A DNA stretch of 64,000 nt from JALHMI01 sp964598535 (lineage in GTDB: Bacteria; Planctomycetota; Planctomycetia; Pirellulales; PALSA-1355): NCBI GenBank assembly GCA_964598535.1, contig CAZRCI010000003.1, forward strand, positions 62,001 through 126,000, given 5' to 3'. Position 1 is the stretch's first letter, and each line of letters starts with the position of its first letter. The notes below the pieces were generated by a model. That model made no database searches. It saw nothing but the letters and a program-made list of their open reading frames with translations, and was not told where the DNA came from. Positions 44,600 to 53,811 of the stretch are shown one piece after another. The position numbers were made by a program, and so were the translations under genes.

Positions 44600-46162
44600 T
44601 CAGAGCACGGCGAAATAGTTTTCGACCGCGAAGTCCATGGCCTCTTCGGTCATCACCGACTCGCGGCTTTCATAAAGGCACAGGTTGCGCACCTGCATCA
44701 GCAGGTCCCGCGGCTGACAGCAACGCATCGGCCGGCCGATGGCCGTATAGTGCTTTTCGATCGCGTAACGCACGACGTCTTCGCGATACTCGAATCCCAA
44801 CAGCGGAGCCATCATCTTGAATAGATTGACGAACTCCTCCTCGCTGGGGTTGGTGACTTCGATCTTGTAGGGAATTCGTCGCAAGAACGCGTCGTCGACC
44901 AGGTCCTTCGGCTCCAGGTTCGTGGAGAAAACCACCAGTTGGTCGAATGGCACCTCGATCTTCTTGCCGTTTGCCAGGTTCAAATAGTCGTGCCGCTTTT
45001 CCAGGGGCACAATCCAGCGATTGAGAAGTTCGTCGGTGCTCATGCGCTGGCGGCCAAAGTCGTCGATCACCAGCGTGCCGCAATTGCTTTTCAATTGCAC
45101 GGGCGCTTCGCTGATTCCCGTCGAGGTATTCAGCGTCACCTCGAGGTTGGCCATCGTCAATTCGCCGCCGACGACTACCGTGGGCCGGCGAATGCGCACC
45201 CACCGCTGATCGACCTTGTACTCGGCCAGCAAGCCTCCTTGATTCGGCAGCGGCGCAAGCTCATGGGCATTCGGATCATAAAGCCGCAGGATCTCTCCGT
45301 CGATGCCGATCGACCGGGGAATCCAGATGTACTGGCCAAACGCCTTGGTAATCCGCTCGGCGATGCTCGTTTTGCCGTTGCCCGGGGCGCCGTACAGAAA
45401 CAGACCGCGGCCCGAGTTGATGGCTGGTCCCAAACGCCGGAGCATCTTATCGTTGATCAGCAGGTCGTTAAACGCCCGCTTGAGATCGGCCACGGTCGGA
45501 TGCTGCCGTGTGAGCGATTGCTTGGCGACCGCCTCCACGTACTGCTTGAGCGAAACGGGCGCCGCGCCGAAATAGGTGCAGTGCGCCGCCATCCGCCGCG
45601 CACGCTCGCGGCCGAGATCGGTCAATTGATACACATAGTCGTTCATCGGCGCCGCGCCGCGATGGACCACGAGCTGATCCATCTTCAAGCCGCGCAACAA
45701 CTCCTCGATGAGCCGAAACGGCAATTTCAAATGCTGATGAACTTCGCGGCCCGTGCAATCGCCGCGCGAGAGCATCATCTTGAGGATCAGCGACTCGACT
45801 TCGCTGGGGGTGATCTCTGCTTCGTCGAGCGTCGCGGGCTCCAGGGGATAGAACGCGTCGGGAATCCCGGCGGGCGTCTCGGTCGCGGTCTCTTCGACCG
45901 CTTCGCGCTCGTTCGCCTGGTCGCCCGCTTGCCCATACTCCACCAGGACGCCGCCCTCTTCCGGCTGCTTTCCAGTGCCGGTCAGCCCCTTGATCTTTTC
46001 CACCAGCGCATCGAGCGTCGTGTCTTTATCCTCGCCGAGTTTGCGCTCGGGCACCGCATGTTGCGGCTGCGAGGCGGCCAGCGTGGCCCAGGGGTCGAGA
46101 TTGCCGGCCGGCGTCTGCCCGGCAAGTTGCGAAAGCAGATCATCGTGGGAAATGTCGGGCAT
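44600..46162 (-). CDS. Orphan AAA ATPase with winged-helix-like domain
   Basis: 520 aa. Start at 46162 from MPDISHDDLL; a longer upstream frame is not supported. Residues about 1-115 are acidic and low-complexity. Residues about 120-200 look like a winged-helix region (LKLPFRLIEELLRGLKMDQL). The AAA core has Walker A in LFLYGAPGNGKTSIAERI, Walker B in LVIDDFGRQ, and a sensor-like VVFSTNLEPKDL with an arginine-rich end (AFLRRI). The cognate partner is not in the window: neighbours are an unrelated hydrolase and aconitase. Confidence 0.85.
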   Translation of the reverse strand: MPDISHDDLLSQLAGQTPAGNLDPWATLAASQPQHAVPERKLGEDKDTTLDALVEKIKGLTGTGKQPEEGGVLVEYGQAGDQANEREAVEETATETPAGIPDAFYPLEPATLDEAEITPSEVESLILKMMLSRGDCTGREVHQHLKLPFRLIEELLRGLKMDQLVVHRGAAPMNDYVYQLTDLGRERARRMAAHCTYFGAAPVSLKQYVEAVAKQSLTRQHPTVADLKRAFNDLLINDKMLRRLGPAINSGRGLFLYGAPGNGKTSIAERITKAFGQYIWIPRSIGIDGEILRLYDPNAHELAPLPNQGGLLAEYKVDQRWVRIRRPTVVVGGELTMANLEVTLNTSTGISEAPVQLKSNCGTLVIDDFGRQRMSTDELLNRWIVPLEKRHDYLNLANGKKIEVPFDQLVVFSTNLEPKDLVDDAFLRRIPYKIEVTNPSEEEFVNLFKMMAPLLGFEYREDVVRYAIEKHYTAIGRPMRCCQPRDLLMQVRNLCLYESRESVMTEEAMDFAVENYFAVL

Positions 46163-46405
46163 AAATGGGCCTGATTCAAGCGTCAAGAACTTATCCGAGG
46201 CTATAGTCGGCCCGCGCATCGGACCGATGAAGCATGAAAAATCTAGGTCGTGCCCGCCCCCTGGTCAAAGGCGGTCCGCGCCGGCCAAAGGCCCCTCTCA
46301 CGAGCCCGCAGACAACCGGCGGCAGGTTCGTTACAATTCGTGTAACTCCCTGAATCGGCGCGTTTATCGGTCATAAGCAAACCCCACGCAGGGGCAGGAA
46401 TCTCA

Positions 46406-49117
46406 ATGAGTAACTCGCAAAATACCAACTTCTTCGGCGCTCGTGACACATTTGACACTGGACATGGAAAAGCGACGCTCTATCGCCTGTCGCGGCTCGA
46501 AGATCAGGGGCTGGCAAAGATCTCTGACCTGCCCTTCTCGATGCGAGTTTTGCTGGAAGCCGCCCTGCGAACCTGCGATGGCTTTGCGGTTCGCGAAGAA
46601 GACGTAAAGAACCTCGCGGCCTGGAATGCGGCCGCGCCGGCCGAAGTCGAGATTCCATTCAAACCTTCGCGCGTGCTGCTGCAAGACTTCACGGGCGTTC
46701 CGGCCGTGGTCGATCTGGCTGCCATGCGAGCCGCCATGAAACGCCTGGGCGGCGATCCCAAGAAAATCAATCCGCTGATCCCTGTGGACCTGGTGATCGA
46801 CCATTCGGTGCAGGTCGACGTCTTCAACGCTTCCACCGCGCTCGATCAAAATGTCGAACTTGAATACCAGCGGAATCGCGAACGCTACGAGTTCCTCCGT
46901 TGGGGCCAGAACGCGTTCGATAACTTCCGCGTGGTTCCGCCCAGCGTGGGGATCGTTCACCAGGTGAACCTGGAGTATCTAGCGAAGTGCGTGTTCCTGC
47001 GCGATGACGGCAGCGGACCCGTTGCCGTTCCCGATTCGCTCGTCGGAACCGACAGCCACACCACCATGATCAACGGCCTGGGCGTCGTCGGCTGGGGCGT
47101 GGGCGGCATCGAGGCCGAGGCCGTCATGCTCGGCCAACCGCTTTATATGCTGATGCCCGAGGTGGTGGGCTTCAAGATCACGGGCCAATTGCCTGCCGGG
47201 GCCACCGCCACGGATCTGGTCCTCACCGTGACGCAAATCCTTCGCAAGGCCGGCGTGGTCGGTAAATTCATCGAGTTCTACGGTCCGGGCGTTTCCACGA
47301 TGAGGCTCGCCGATCGGGCGACGATCGGCAACATGGCGCCCGAGTATGGCGCCACGATGGGCTTCTTCCCCATCGATGGCGAGACGCTCAACTACCTCCG
47401 CCGCACGGGACGAACCAAGCAGGAAGTCGACCTGGTCGAGCGCTACACCAAGGAACAGCAGCTTTTCCGCAGCGACGATGGCCCAGAGCCGAAGTTTAGC
47501 AAACAGCTTTCCCTCGATTTGAGCGCCGTCGAGCCAAGCATGGCGGGCCCCAAACGGCCGCAGGATCTCGTTCCTCTGAAGGCGATGAAGTCTTCGTTCC
47601 GCAAGTCGCTCACGGCGCCGGTTGCTGAACGTGGTTTCGCAATCGAAGGCAGCGAGCTCAATCGAACGGCTACCGTCGCCGACAATGGCCACTCCTCGAC
47701 GATCGGCCACGGCGCCGTCGTGATTGCGGCCATCACAAGTTGTACGAACACGAGTAATCCCTCGGTAATGCTAGCCGCGGGCTTGCTGGCCAAGAAGGCC
47801 GTCGAAAAAGGTCTCCAGCGCCAACCTCACGTGAAGACCAGCCTGGCGCCGGGGTCGCGCGTGGTGACCGATTACTTCGAGAAAGCAGGCCTCGACAAAC
47901 CGCTCAACGAACTCGGCTTCTTCACCGTCGGCTATGGTTGCACGACTTGCATCGGCAATAGCGGCCCCTTGCCCGACCCCGTGGCCAAGGCGGTCAGCGA
48001 CGGCGACCTGGTGGCGGCTGCCGTGTTGAGCGGCAATCGCAACTTCGAAGGCCGCATCAATCCGCTGGTAAAGGCCAACTACCTGGCCAGCCCGCCGCTC
48101 GTGGTGGCCTACGCGCTGGCCGGCACCACCGACATCGACCTGGTCACCGAACCGATCGGCAAAGGAAAGAATGGTGAAAACGTGTACCTGAAGGACATCT
48201 GGCCGTCGGCCGAAGAAGTGCAAGCCACGATGGACGCGTGCGTGCTGCCGGAAATGTTTCAGAAGCGTTACACGAATGTCATGACCTCCAACGAAAAGTG
48301 GAACGAGCTTCCGACCAGCGAGGGCGATCTCTACGACTGGGACCAGAGCAGCACCTACATTCAGGAGCCGCCCTTCCTCATCGGGCTCGATCGGCAACCG
48401 GGCAAGTTGCAGCCGATTGCCGGTGCCCGCGTGCTCGCGATGCTCGGTGACTCGGTGACGACGGACCACATTTCGCCCGCGGGCTCCATCGCGCTCAAAA
48501 GCCCGGCTGGCCGGTACCTGGTCGAGCATGGCGTGGAGCAGCGTGACTTCAATAGCTATGGCGCGCGGCGCGGCAACGATCGCGTGATGACGCGCGGCAC
48601 GCTGGCGAACATTCGGATCCGCAACCACTTGGCCCCCGGCACCGAAGGCGGCGTGACTCGCCACCTGCCCGATGGCGAGCAGATGAGCATTTACGACGCC
48701 GCGATGAAGTACAAGCAGGAGCAAGTGCCGCTCATTATCCTGGCCGGCGCCGAATACGGCACGGGCAGCAGCCGCGACTGGGCGGCCAAGGGCACCTTAC
48801 TCCTGGGCGTGCGGGCGGTCATCGCCGTGAGCTTCGAACGCATCCACCGCAGCAATCTGGTGGGGATGGGGGTGCTGCCGCTCGAATTTGCAAAAGGCAG
48901 CAGTTGGGAATCGTTGGGCCTCACCGGCGAAGAAACGTACGAAATCAAAGGAATCGACGAGTCGCTCAAACCGCTTTCGACATTGACCGTGGTGGCCACG
49001 GCGGCCGATGGCTCGAAGCGCGAGTTCCCCTGCAGGCTGCGAATCGATACGCCCGTCGAGCTGGACTACTATCGCCACGGTGGAATTCTGCAAACCGTCC
49101 TCCGGAAGCTGTTGTAG
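46406..49117 (+). CDS. acnA: Aconitate hydratase
   Basis: 903 aa, interconverting citrate and isocitrate in the TCA cycle; [4Fe-4S] enzyme. Ligand cysteines in TSCTNTSNPSV and GYGCTTCIGNSGP. Domain 4 with GAEYGTGSSRDWAAKGTLLLG and FERIHRSNLVGMGVLPLEF is complete. Length matches the AcnA (not AcnB) type. A 2-methylisocitrate dehydratase is a lesser alternative. Convergent with the following gene. Confidence 0.97.
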   Translation: MSNSQNTNFFGARDTFDTGHGKATLYRLSRLEDQGLAKISDLPFSMRVLLEAALRTCDGFAVREEDVKNLAAWNAAAPAEVEIPFKPSRVLLQDFTGVPAVVDLAAMRAAMKRLGGDPKKINPLIPVDLVIDHSVQVDVFNASTALDQNVELEYQRNRERYEFLRWGQNAFDNFRVVPPSVGIVHQVNLEYLAKCVFLRDDGSGPVAVPDSLVGTDSHTTMINGLGVVGWGVGGIEAEAVMLGQPLYMLMPEVVGFKITGQLPAGATATDLVLTVTQILRKAGVVGKFIEFYGPGVSTMRLADRATIGNMAPEYGATMGFFPIDGETLNYLRRTGRTKQEVDLVERYTKEQQLFRSDDGPEPKFSKQLSLDLSAVEPSMAGPKRPQDLVPLKAMKSSFRKSLTAPVAERGFAIEGSELNRTATVADNGHSSTIGHGAVVIAAITSCTNTSNPSVMLAAGLLAKKAVEKGLQRQPHVKTSLAPGSRVVTDYFEKAGLDKPLNELGFFTVGYGCTTCIGNSGPLPDPVAKAVSDGDLVAAAVLSGNRNFEGRINPLVKANYLASPPLVVAYALAGTTDIDLVTEPIGKGKNGENVYLKDIWPSAEEVQATMDACVLPEMFQKRYTNVMTSNEKWNELPTSEGDLYDWDQSSTYIQEPPFLIGLDRQPGKLQPIAGARVLAMLGDSVTTDHISPAGSIALKSPAGRYLVEHGVEQRDFNSYGARRGNDRVMTRGTLANIRIRNHLAPGTEGGVTRHLPDGEQMSIYDAAMKYKQEQVPLIILAGAEYGTGSSRDWAAKGTLLLGVRAVIAVSFERIHRSNLVGMGVLPLEFAKGSSWESLGLTGEETYEIKGIDESLKPLSTLTVVATAADGSKREFPCRLRIDTPVELDYYRHGGILQTVLRKLL

Positions 49118-49217
49118 CTCACGGCACGCTCAACCGTGGCTAGGACGCTCATCCTCCCCAGATACAGCCCCGCAAGCCCGCAGGAGTTTTCCTCCCTGGG
49201 CGCGGCTGCTTGCGCAG

Positions 49218-49712
49218 CTATCCGTGATGATGTGCTGGCTCGTGGGCAACTAGCTCCAGGTTATCCTGGTAATAGGCGACAGCCTCTTCGGGCGTGAGAT
49301 TGAACAGGGCCCGACCGTCCGTCAACCAGGCTCCTCGCTCGATGCGAAAGATGGCCGTGGCGGCGCGAAGATTGCCAACGGCTTCCACGTGCTCCATCCC
49401 GCCGCCTTCGATCGCTTCAAACCCGATAGTAACGCCGACGAAGGCCGAAAGCTCGCCGCTCTGGCGATGCCGGGCGTAGATTACCTCGTCGTCGAAATCG
49501 CAGCGGACCCAATCCAGCCCTCGCGGCTTGCCGCTCTTCGCGGCGAGGGATTGGAACTTCGCCTCCAGACGTTCACGCTGGCGATGGAAGTCGCGGCGGG
49601 CTTCGGCAAACCGGCGTTCGCGCAGACGCGCGCGCAACGGCCGCCAAACGCCAGCCGCAATGATCAACGCGGCCGCCAATACTGCGGCGGCGACAGGCCA
49701 CCAAGCGGCCAT
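49218..49712 (-). CDS. Membrane-anchored protein of unknown function
   Basis: 164 aa. Start at 49712 with GGAGGAACC 4-12 nt upstream. One N-terminal membrane helix (VAAAVLAAALIIAAGVW) leads to a coiled-coil-like stretch (LRERRFAEARRDFHRQRERLEAKF) and then a soluble domain with FEAIEGGGMEHVEAVGNLRAATAIF. The family is not recognised. Ends in a His-rich tail AHEPAHHHG. It lies convergent with acnA. Confidence 0.7.
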   Translation of the reverse strand: MAAWWPVAAAVLAAALIIAAGVWRPLRARLRERRFAEARRDFHRQRERLEAKFQSLAAKSGKPRGLDWVRCDFDDEVIYARHRQSGELSAFVGVTIGFEAIEGGGMEHVEAVGNLRAATAIFRIERGAWLTDGRALFNLTPEEAVAYYQDNLELVAHEPAHHHG

Positions 49713-49969
49713 AAAGGTTCCTCCGTGCCGATTGCTGAAGGGGATAATTTTGATTCTACTCGGCGGCCACGTGGTTACAAGCAAACCCGAAAATCGCTCT
49801 CGAAGTGAAATGCGGCAACGGCTAGACGTATCGCGAACGAAGGGCCTTTTCTTGCACCCCCTGTCTGCTATGATAGCAGCCCAACAGGGCCGACCGCTGG
49901 CATTGCACGTGCATGCGAATTTTGACGGCCCGGATCATTCCGCTATACAGGTTCAGGAGTGTTGACGAG

Positions 49970-50179
49970 ATGGCCCAAGGCAAAGTGAAGAAGCTGGTGC
50001 AGGACAAAGGGTTTGGCTTTATTCAGGGAGCCGATGGGCAGGATGTGTTTTTCCATCATTCCATCGTCGCAGATCGGGGCTTCGATGACCTGCAGGTCGG
50101 GCAGGCGGTCGAATACAGCCTGGAACAAGGTCAAGCGTCTGGAAAGGGGCCACGCGCCTCGTCGGTATCGCCGGCTTAG
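49970..50179 (+). CDS. csp: Cold-shock domain protein
   Basis: 69 aa CspA-type nucleic-acid chaperone. RNP1 is KGFGFIQG and RNP2 is DVFFHHSIV. Start at 49970, with AGGAG about 10 nt upstream. The leader is structured: CTGCTATGATAGCAG (49865-49879) lies about 90 nt upstream of the start, where cold-shock mRNAs often carry regulatory folds. The distal strands are somewhat Ser/Ala-rich at the end. Confidence 0.93.
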   Translation: MAQGKVKKLVQDKGFGFIQGADGQDVFFHHSIVADRGFDDLQVGQAVEYSLEQGQASGKGPRASSVSPA

Positions 50180-50183
50180 CGAT

Positions 50184-50348
50184 CTGTTGAAATACGCTAT
50201 CGTGGTATTTCAGCAGCGAGGCCAAGCTCCGCACGGCTCGCGGTGAATACTTCAACGGGCCAACGGCGTTGAATTTGAATACCGCGGCGGAGAAGCGGGC
50301 AGTCTCATTTTGCTCCCATGCGGCCGCAAAATGGAACTGCCCCTTCTC
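50184..50348. repeat. Three consecutive hairpins after csp
   Basis: Stem 1: CTGTTGAAATAC (50184-50195) with GTATTTCAGCAG (50205-50216), one wobble. Stem 2: CGCGGTGAATACTTCAAC (about 50239-50256) with GTTGAATTTGAATACCGCG (about 50268-50286), imperfect. Stem 3: about 24 bp between 50289 and 50348, nearly perfect, with arms starting GGAGAAG and ending CTTCTCC. No gene is present here; it may be a repeated structural element, and the whole non-coding stretch 50180-50487 otherwise looks empty. Confidence 0.65.
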
Positions 50349-50487
50349 CCTGCCGCCTCCTCTGGCCCCCGACGATAACAACCATCGCGCTTCCACCTGT
50401 GCCAAGTCGTGGAGCGCCGAAATAGGGAGCTATCGGGCCAGCGCTCCGGCGAGCGTGATGAACGGCGGCACGGCTGGACGCCCCCCT

Positions 50488-52089
50488 TTAACCGAACAGC
50501 CGTGGTATTTGATCGATCGCGGTGATCGTGGCCAAGATCGTAAAAAAGAGACCGCCAATCACGAGGCCGATTCGCGGAATCCAACCAGGGCGAAGCTCCG
50601 GCGGAAGTAACGTCAAGTTGATCACTAGCGTGTGGAAGCAACTGAAACCCAGCGCGTAGTTCATGATTGCGCTCGCCGAAGTGAGTAGCGCGAGCGGCTT
50701 GCCCACGGAAAGTAGAATCAGCCCCAACAGGATGTAGCCCATCAGAACACCGAAGTACACGAAGCGGATGTTCTTCGGATTCCAGGTTCGCAGCTTCTTG
50801 CTCGAGGTCCAAATCACGTCGACCCAGCGGCGGATCGTCCCGTCGGCGCTGGTGGCCATGGTGGGCGCCAAGACCAGGAAGCCGCAGAACAGCGTGCCGT
50901 ACCAGAACAGGCGGCCGACGTTCGCGCCCCAGGCCTGGGTCACGGCATTTTCGACGCCGCCAGCCGTCATCGCCGCGGCGTACCAATCGCTCGCCTCGGT
51001 GCCTCGTGGCAGAAACTGCACGCTGAGCATACTTGGCAACGCGATTCCCAGAAAGCAGGCCGGCATCCACACCGCCAACTGATCGCGAGCAACGTGTTTC
51101 ATCCAGCGGCGGAACCGGCCCAGCGACTGTTGGGAGACCTCGAAGACCATTCCCACGTGCGAGAGCTCGATGTCGCGACCGCCCACCATGCTGGGGATTG
51201 CGCCAACGTGGCGTCCCATGCCCCACCCCTGGTCGCGGGTGTAATTGCTGATGGGCGTATTCGAAAGGCCGCCGCTACCGGCCACGGCCGCGAACGCCGA
51301 AAGAATGGCGATCGTCTGGAAGTCGATTGCCGGAAAACCACGGCCCGAAAGTAGCGAGAGAAAGATATTGTCCGTGGCCTGGCCATTTTCGCTGGGGATC
51401 GGCACCGTGCCGATCCGCATGAAGCCGGAGAGAATCTCGCGCCAGGTATCGAAATTGGAAAAACACAACGCCAAAAAAATCAGGAAGCCAAGTACGGTGA
51501 TGATCTTGAACGTCATTACGAGCTTGAGTGTGTGATAGATGCGGCCACCAAAGATCAACGGCAGCATCGCTGCCAGAAACACCGCGATTCCCAGTCCGCG
51601 GAGCAATGGCTCATCGGCCGGGCCGTCCGGAATGCGCCCCAGGTACAATGCCGCGAGCGGAGTGGCCGCGTTCGCAGCGAGGTAGGGAAACACGGCGCCA
51701 AAATCCAGGAACAAATAGATCCCGAGCCAGAACCTGGGGCCAGGGAGCGTGCGGAACTTGCCCGTGAAGATCGGCTCGCCGGTGTAGAGCGTGTAGCGGC
51801 TGATTTCGATATTGTAGATCACCTGCCCCAGGATGCTCATCGTGGCCAGCCACATGAGCGCGCCGCCGTAGCGAGCCGTTACTGCGGGCCCCATCAACCA
51901 TTCGCCGCCGCCAATGGCCGAACCGCCGACGATCAGCCCCGGGCCGAGCATCGCGAACCAATTCTTCCATGTGAATCGCGGGGCGTCGACCAGATGGCCA
52001 ACCTCCCAGCGAGGCATCTCGTGTGAACCTGGCCAAGGCGCGAGAGGTTCCTTCCCTTGCTCGACCGCGGTAATCGTCGCATCCGCCAT
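50488..52089 (-). CDS. Nramp-like membrane transporter
   Basis: 533 aa. Start at 52089, with GGGAAG 10-15 nt upstream. About 12 hydrophobic helices. It begins with a soluble stub (residues 1-35), then GPGLIVGGSAIGGGEWLMGP as first helix. In metal-transporting Nramp proteins, helix 1 carries DPGN and helix 6 MPH; here the corresponding places read GGSAIGGGEW and LSNTPISNYTRD. So the metal ligands are missing and the solute is uncertain. Family resemblance (SLC11/APC superfamily) rests on helix pattern. Confidence 0.7.
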   Translation of the reverse strand: MADATITAVEQGKEPLAPWPGSHEMPRWEVGHLVDAPRFTWKNWFAMLGPGLIVGGSAIGGGEWLMGPAVTARYGGALMWLATMSILGQVIYNIEISRYTLYTGEPIFTGKFRTLPGPRFWLGIYLFLDFGAVFPYLAANAATPLAALYLGRIPDGPADEPLLRGLGIAVFLAAMLPLIFGGRIYHTLKLVMTFKIITVLGFLIFLALCFSNFDTWREILSGFMRIGTVPIPSENGQATDNIFLSLLSGRGFPAIDFQTIAILSAFAAVAGSGGLSNTPISNYTRDQGWGMGRHVGAIPSMVGGRDIELSHVGMVFEVSQQSLGRFRRWMKHVARDQLAVWMPACFLGIALPSMLSVQFLPRGTEASDWYAAAMTAGGVENAVTQAWGANVGRLFWYGTLFCGFLVLAPTMATSADGTIRRWVDVIWTSSKKLRTWNPKNIRFVYFGVLMGYILLGLILLSVGKPLALLTSASAIMNYALGFSCFHTLVINLTLLPPELRPGWIPRIGLVIGGLFFTILATITAIDQIPRLFG

Positions 52090-52434
52090 GCTGCAAAACT
52101 TCCCGTGCCTGGGTCGCGGGGGGCCGGTCGCGCGTGCCTGCGACGCCGGCATATTGTCTGGTCCTTGTATAACCCGCCAAGAACCGGGAGTCCACATTTT
52201 TTGAACCAGGAGCCGGGCTGAAATCGAGCGCCGAGATCCTCGCAGGACGAACGACGCGCACAGGTTCACGCCCTCGTCTCACCAGGTAGCCCTCTGCCAC
52301 CCAGGCCAAGTAGGAAGCCCCAACTGGCCGTGTTCGGCAAGTCGCCAATCCAGACCGTTGCCAAGGCGGCAGGGACCTTCAGAGCATCCGGAAGAAGGTA
52401 ATCCGTGCCTTTCCCATGCCATTCCGCAGACGGT
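52090..52434. other. Intergenic region, no gene seen
   Basis: 345 bp between the Nramp-like gene start and the dCTP deaminase gene stop. No ORF or hairpin that I would support. Confidence 0.5.
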
Positions 52435-53013
52435 TTAGCGTTGCGAACGCTCCAGGCCAAAGTTGAGCTTGAGCTGCGGATCGCGTTCGCTATCGGGATT
52501 GAGCTCTTTGAACAGCAAACTGGGCTGAATGTCGCGATTGTGCTGGTACTTTTCGCTCGCGTACTCGGTGTAAGAACCCTGGATCTCGTGATAAAAGATC
52601 TGACAAATCGGCACGCCGGCATAAATCCTCACCGGCTGCACGGCGAACATCTCGAGCGTCCAGAAGCCGCAGAAGCCAACGTCGCCAAAGCCAGCCGTGA
52701 CGTGCACGAAGAGCCCCAACCGACCAACCGAGGAGCGGCCTTCGATCATCGGCACCAAGCTGTGCGTCTCGGTTCGCTCGGCGGTTCGTCCGAGATAGAG
52801 CTGATTCGGCCCCAGCACGAGACCTTCCGGCGGAATCGTAATCCTCCGAACGCGATTCGGCTTGGCCATGTCCAGCACAACCTCTTCATACGCGATCAAC
52901 TCGTTGTGCAATGTGAGATTGTAGCTATTGGGATTCAGGTGAGCCTCGTTGAACGGATCGATCACGATGTCCGAACCGAGGCGGCGTCGAATCTCATGGC
53001 CGGAAAGAATCAT
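52435..53013 (-). CDS. dcd: dCTP deaminase
   Basis: 192 aa. Converts dCTP to dUTP (a route to dTTP). Start at 53013, with GGGATGG upstream. Motifs: LNPNSYNLTLH, the GRSSVGRLGLFVHVTAGFGD signature, FWTLEMFAVQP with the catalytic Glu, and RIYAGVPICQIFYHEI. C-terminal ERDPQLKLNFGLERSQR is a normal tail. Translation is coupled to nth by 4-nt overlap. Confidence 0.93.
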   Translation of the reverse strand: MILSGHEIRRRLGSDIVIDPFNEAHLNPNSYNLTLHNELIAYEEVVLDMAKPNRVRRITIPPEGLVLGPNQLYLGRTAERTETHSLVPMIEGRSSVGRLGLFVHVTAGFGDVGFCGFWTLEMFAVQPVRIYAGVPICQIFYHEIQGSYTEYASEKYQHNRDIQPSLLFKELNPDSERDPQLKLNFGLERSQR

Positions 53014-53708
53014 GGTCTCACCATCCCTTTCGGTTGGCGTTTCGATTTTGTGGGCACCCCGTCCCCCACTCCAATCCGCGGGCAGATGGTGCTCAGCGGG
53101 CACGCATCGCACTTCGGCTTTCTCGCCACGCAGATTTTTCGCCCGTGGGCAATCATGCGGTGCGAAAAATCGACCCACTCTCGTTTGGGCAAGACCGCCA
53201 TCAGGTCGCGTTCGATCTTCACCGGATCGGTTTGCCGCGTAAGCCCCAGACGCTTGCTAAGCCGGGCGACGTGCGTGTCGACGACCACACCGCTGGGAAT
53301 GCCAAAGGCGGTGCCAAGCACGACATTGGCCGTTTTGCGGCCCACGCCGGCCAACTTGACCAGCGACTCCAGGTCTCGAGGCACGCGTCCATCGTACTTC
53401 TGAACCAACTCCATGCAGCAGGCCTTGATGTTCTTGGCCTTATTGCGAAAAAAGCCCGTACTCTGAACAGCTCGTTCGAGATCCGCCTGGCGTGCGGCGG
53501 CAAAAGCCTGGGCATCGGGATATTTCTGAAACAGGTCCTTAGTGACCATATTCACCCGGACGTCGGTACACTGGGCCGAAAGAATCGTAGCGACCAGAAG
53601 CTGCAGCGGCGTCTGAAAGTGGAGCGCACAATGCGCGTCGGGATAGGCCGCTTTCAAACGACGAACGACTTGAGCGGCATGGCGCTTGGCATCGGCGGTC
53701 GCAACCAT
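53010..53708 (-). CDS. nth: Endonuclease III (DNA glycosylase/AP lyase)
   Basis: 232 aa base-excision repair enzyme for oxidised pyrimidines. The HhH is in LAGVGRKTANVVLG with the catalytic Lys, the catalytic Asp in VVDTHVARLSKRLGL, and the [4Fe-4S] Cys in CVARKPKCDACPLSTIC. Start at 53708. Overlap with dcd links repair with nucleotide-pool handling, a pairing I have not confirmed elsewhere. Confidence 0.95.
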   Translation of the reverse strand: MVATADAKRHAAQVVRRLKAAYPDAHCALHFQTPLQLLVATILSAQCTDVRVNMVTKDLFQKYPDAQAFAAARQADLERAVQSTGFFRNKAKNIKACCMELVQKYDGRVPRDLESLVKLAGVGRKTANVVLGTAFGIPSGVVVDTHVARLSKRLGLTRQTDPVKIERDLMAVLPKREWVDFSHRMIAHGRKICVARKPKCDACPLSTICPRIGVGDGVPTKSKRQPKGMVRP

Positions 53709-53811
53709 GCGGGGCCTGGCTAGTCGAAGAGTCGAGATGGGCAAAATTGGAAGTCTGCCGGTGAGTCCCTGCGGCAGATGTCGCCAATTGTCGCGCACTC
53801 GCGCCGAGCGG

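Noticed and set aside
44939..46174. Long open frame antisense to the AAA ATPase gene
   Set aside because: Antisense to a well-supported gene.
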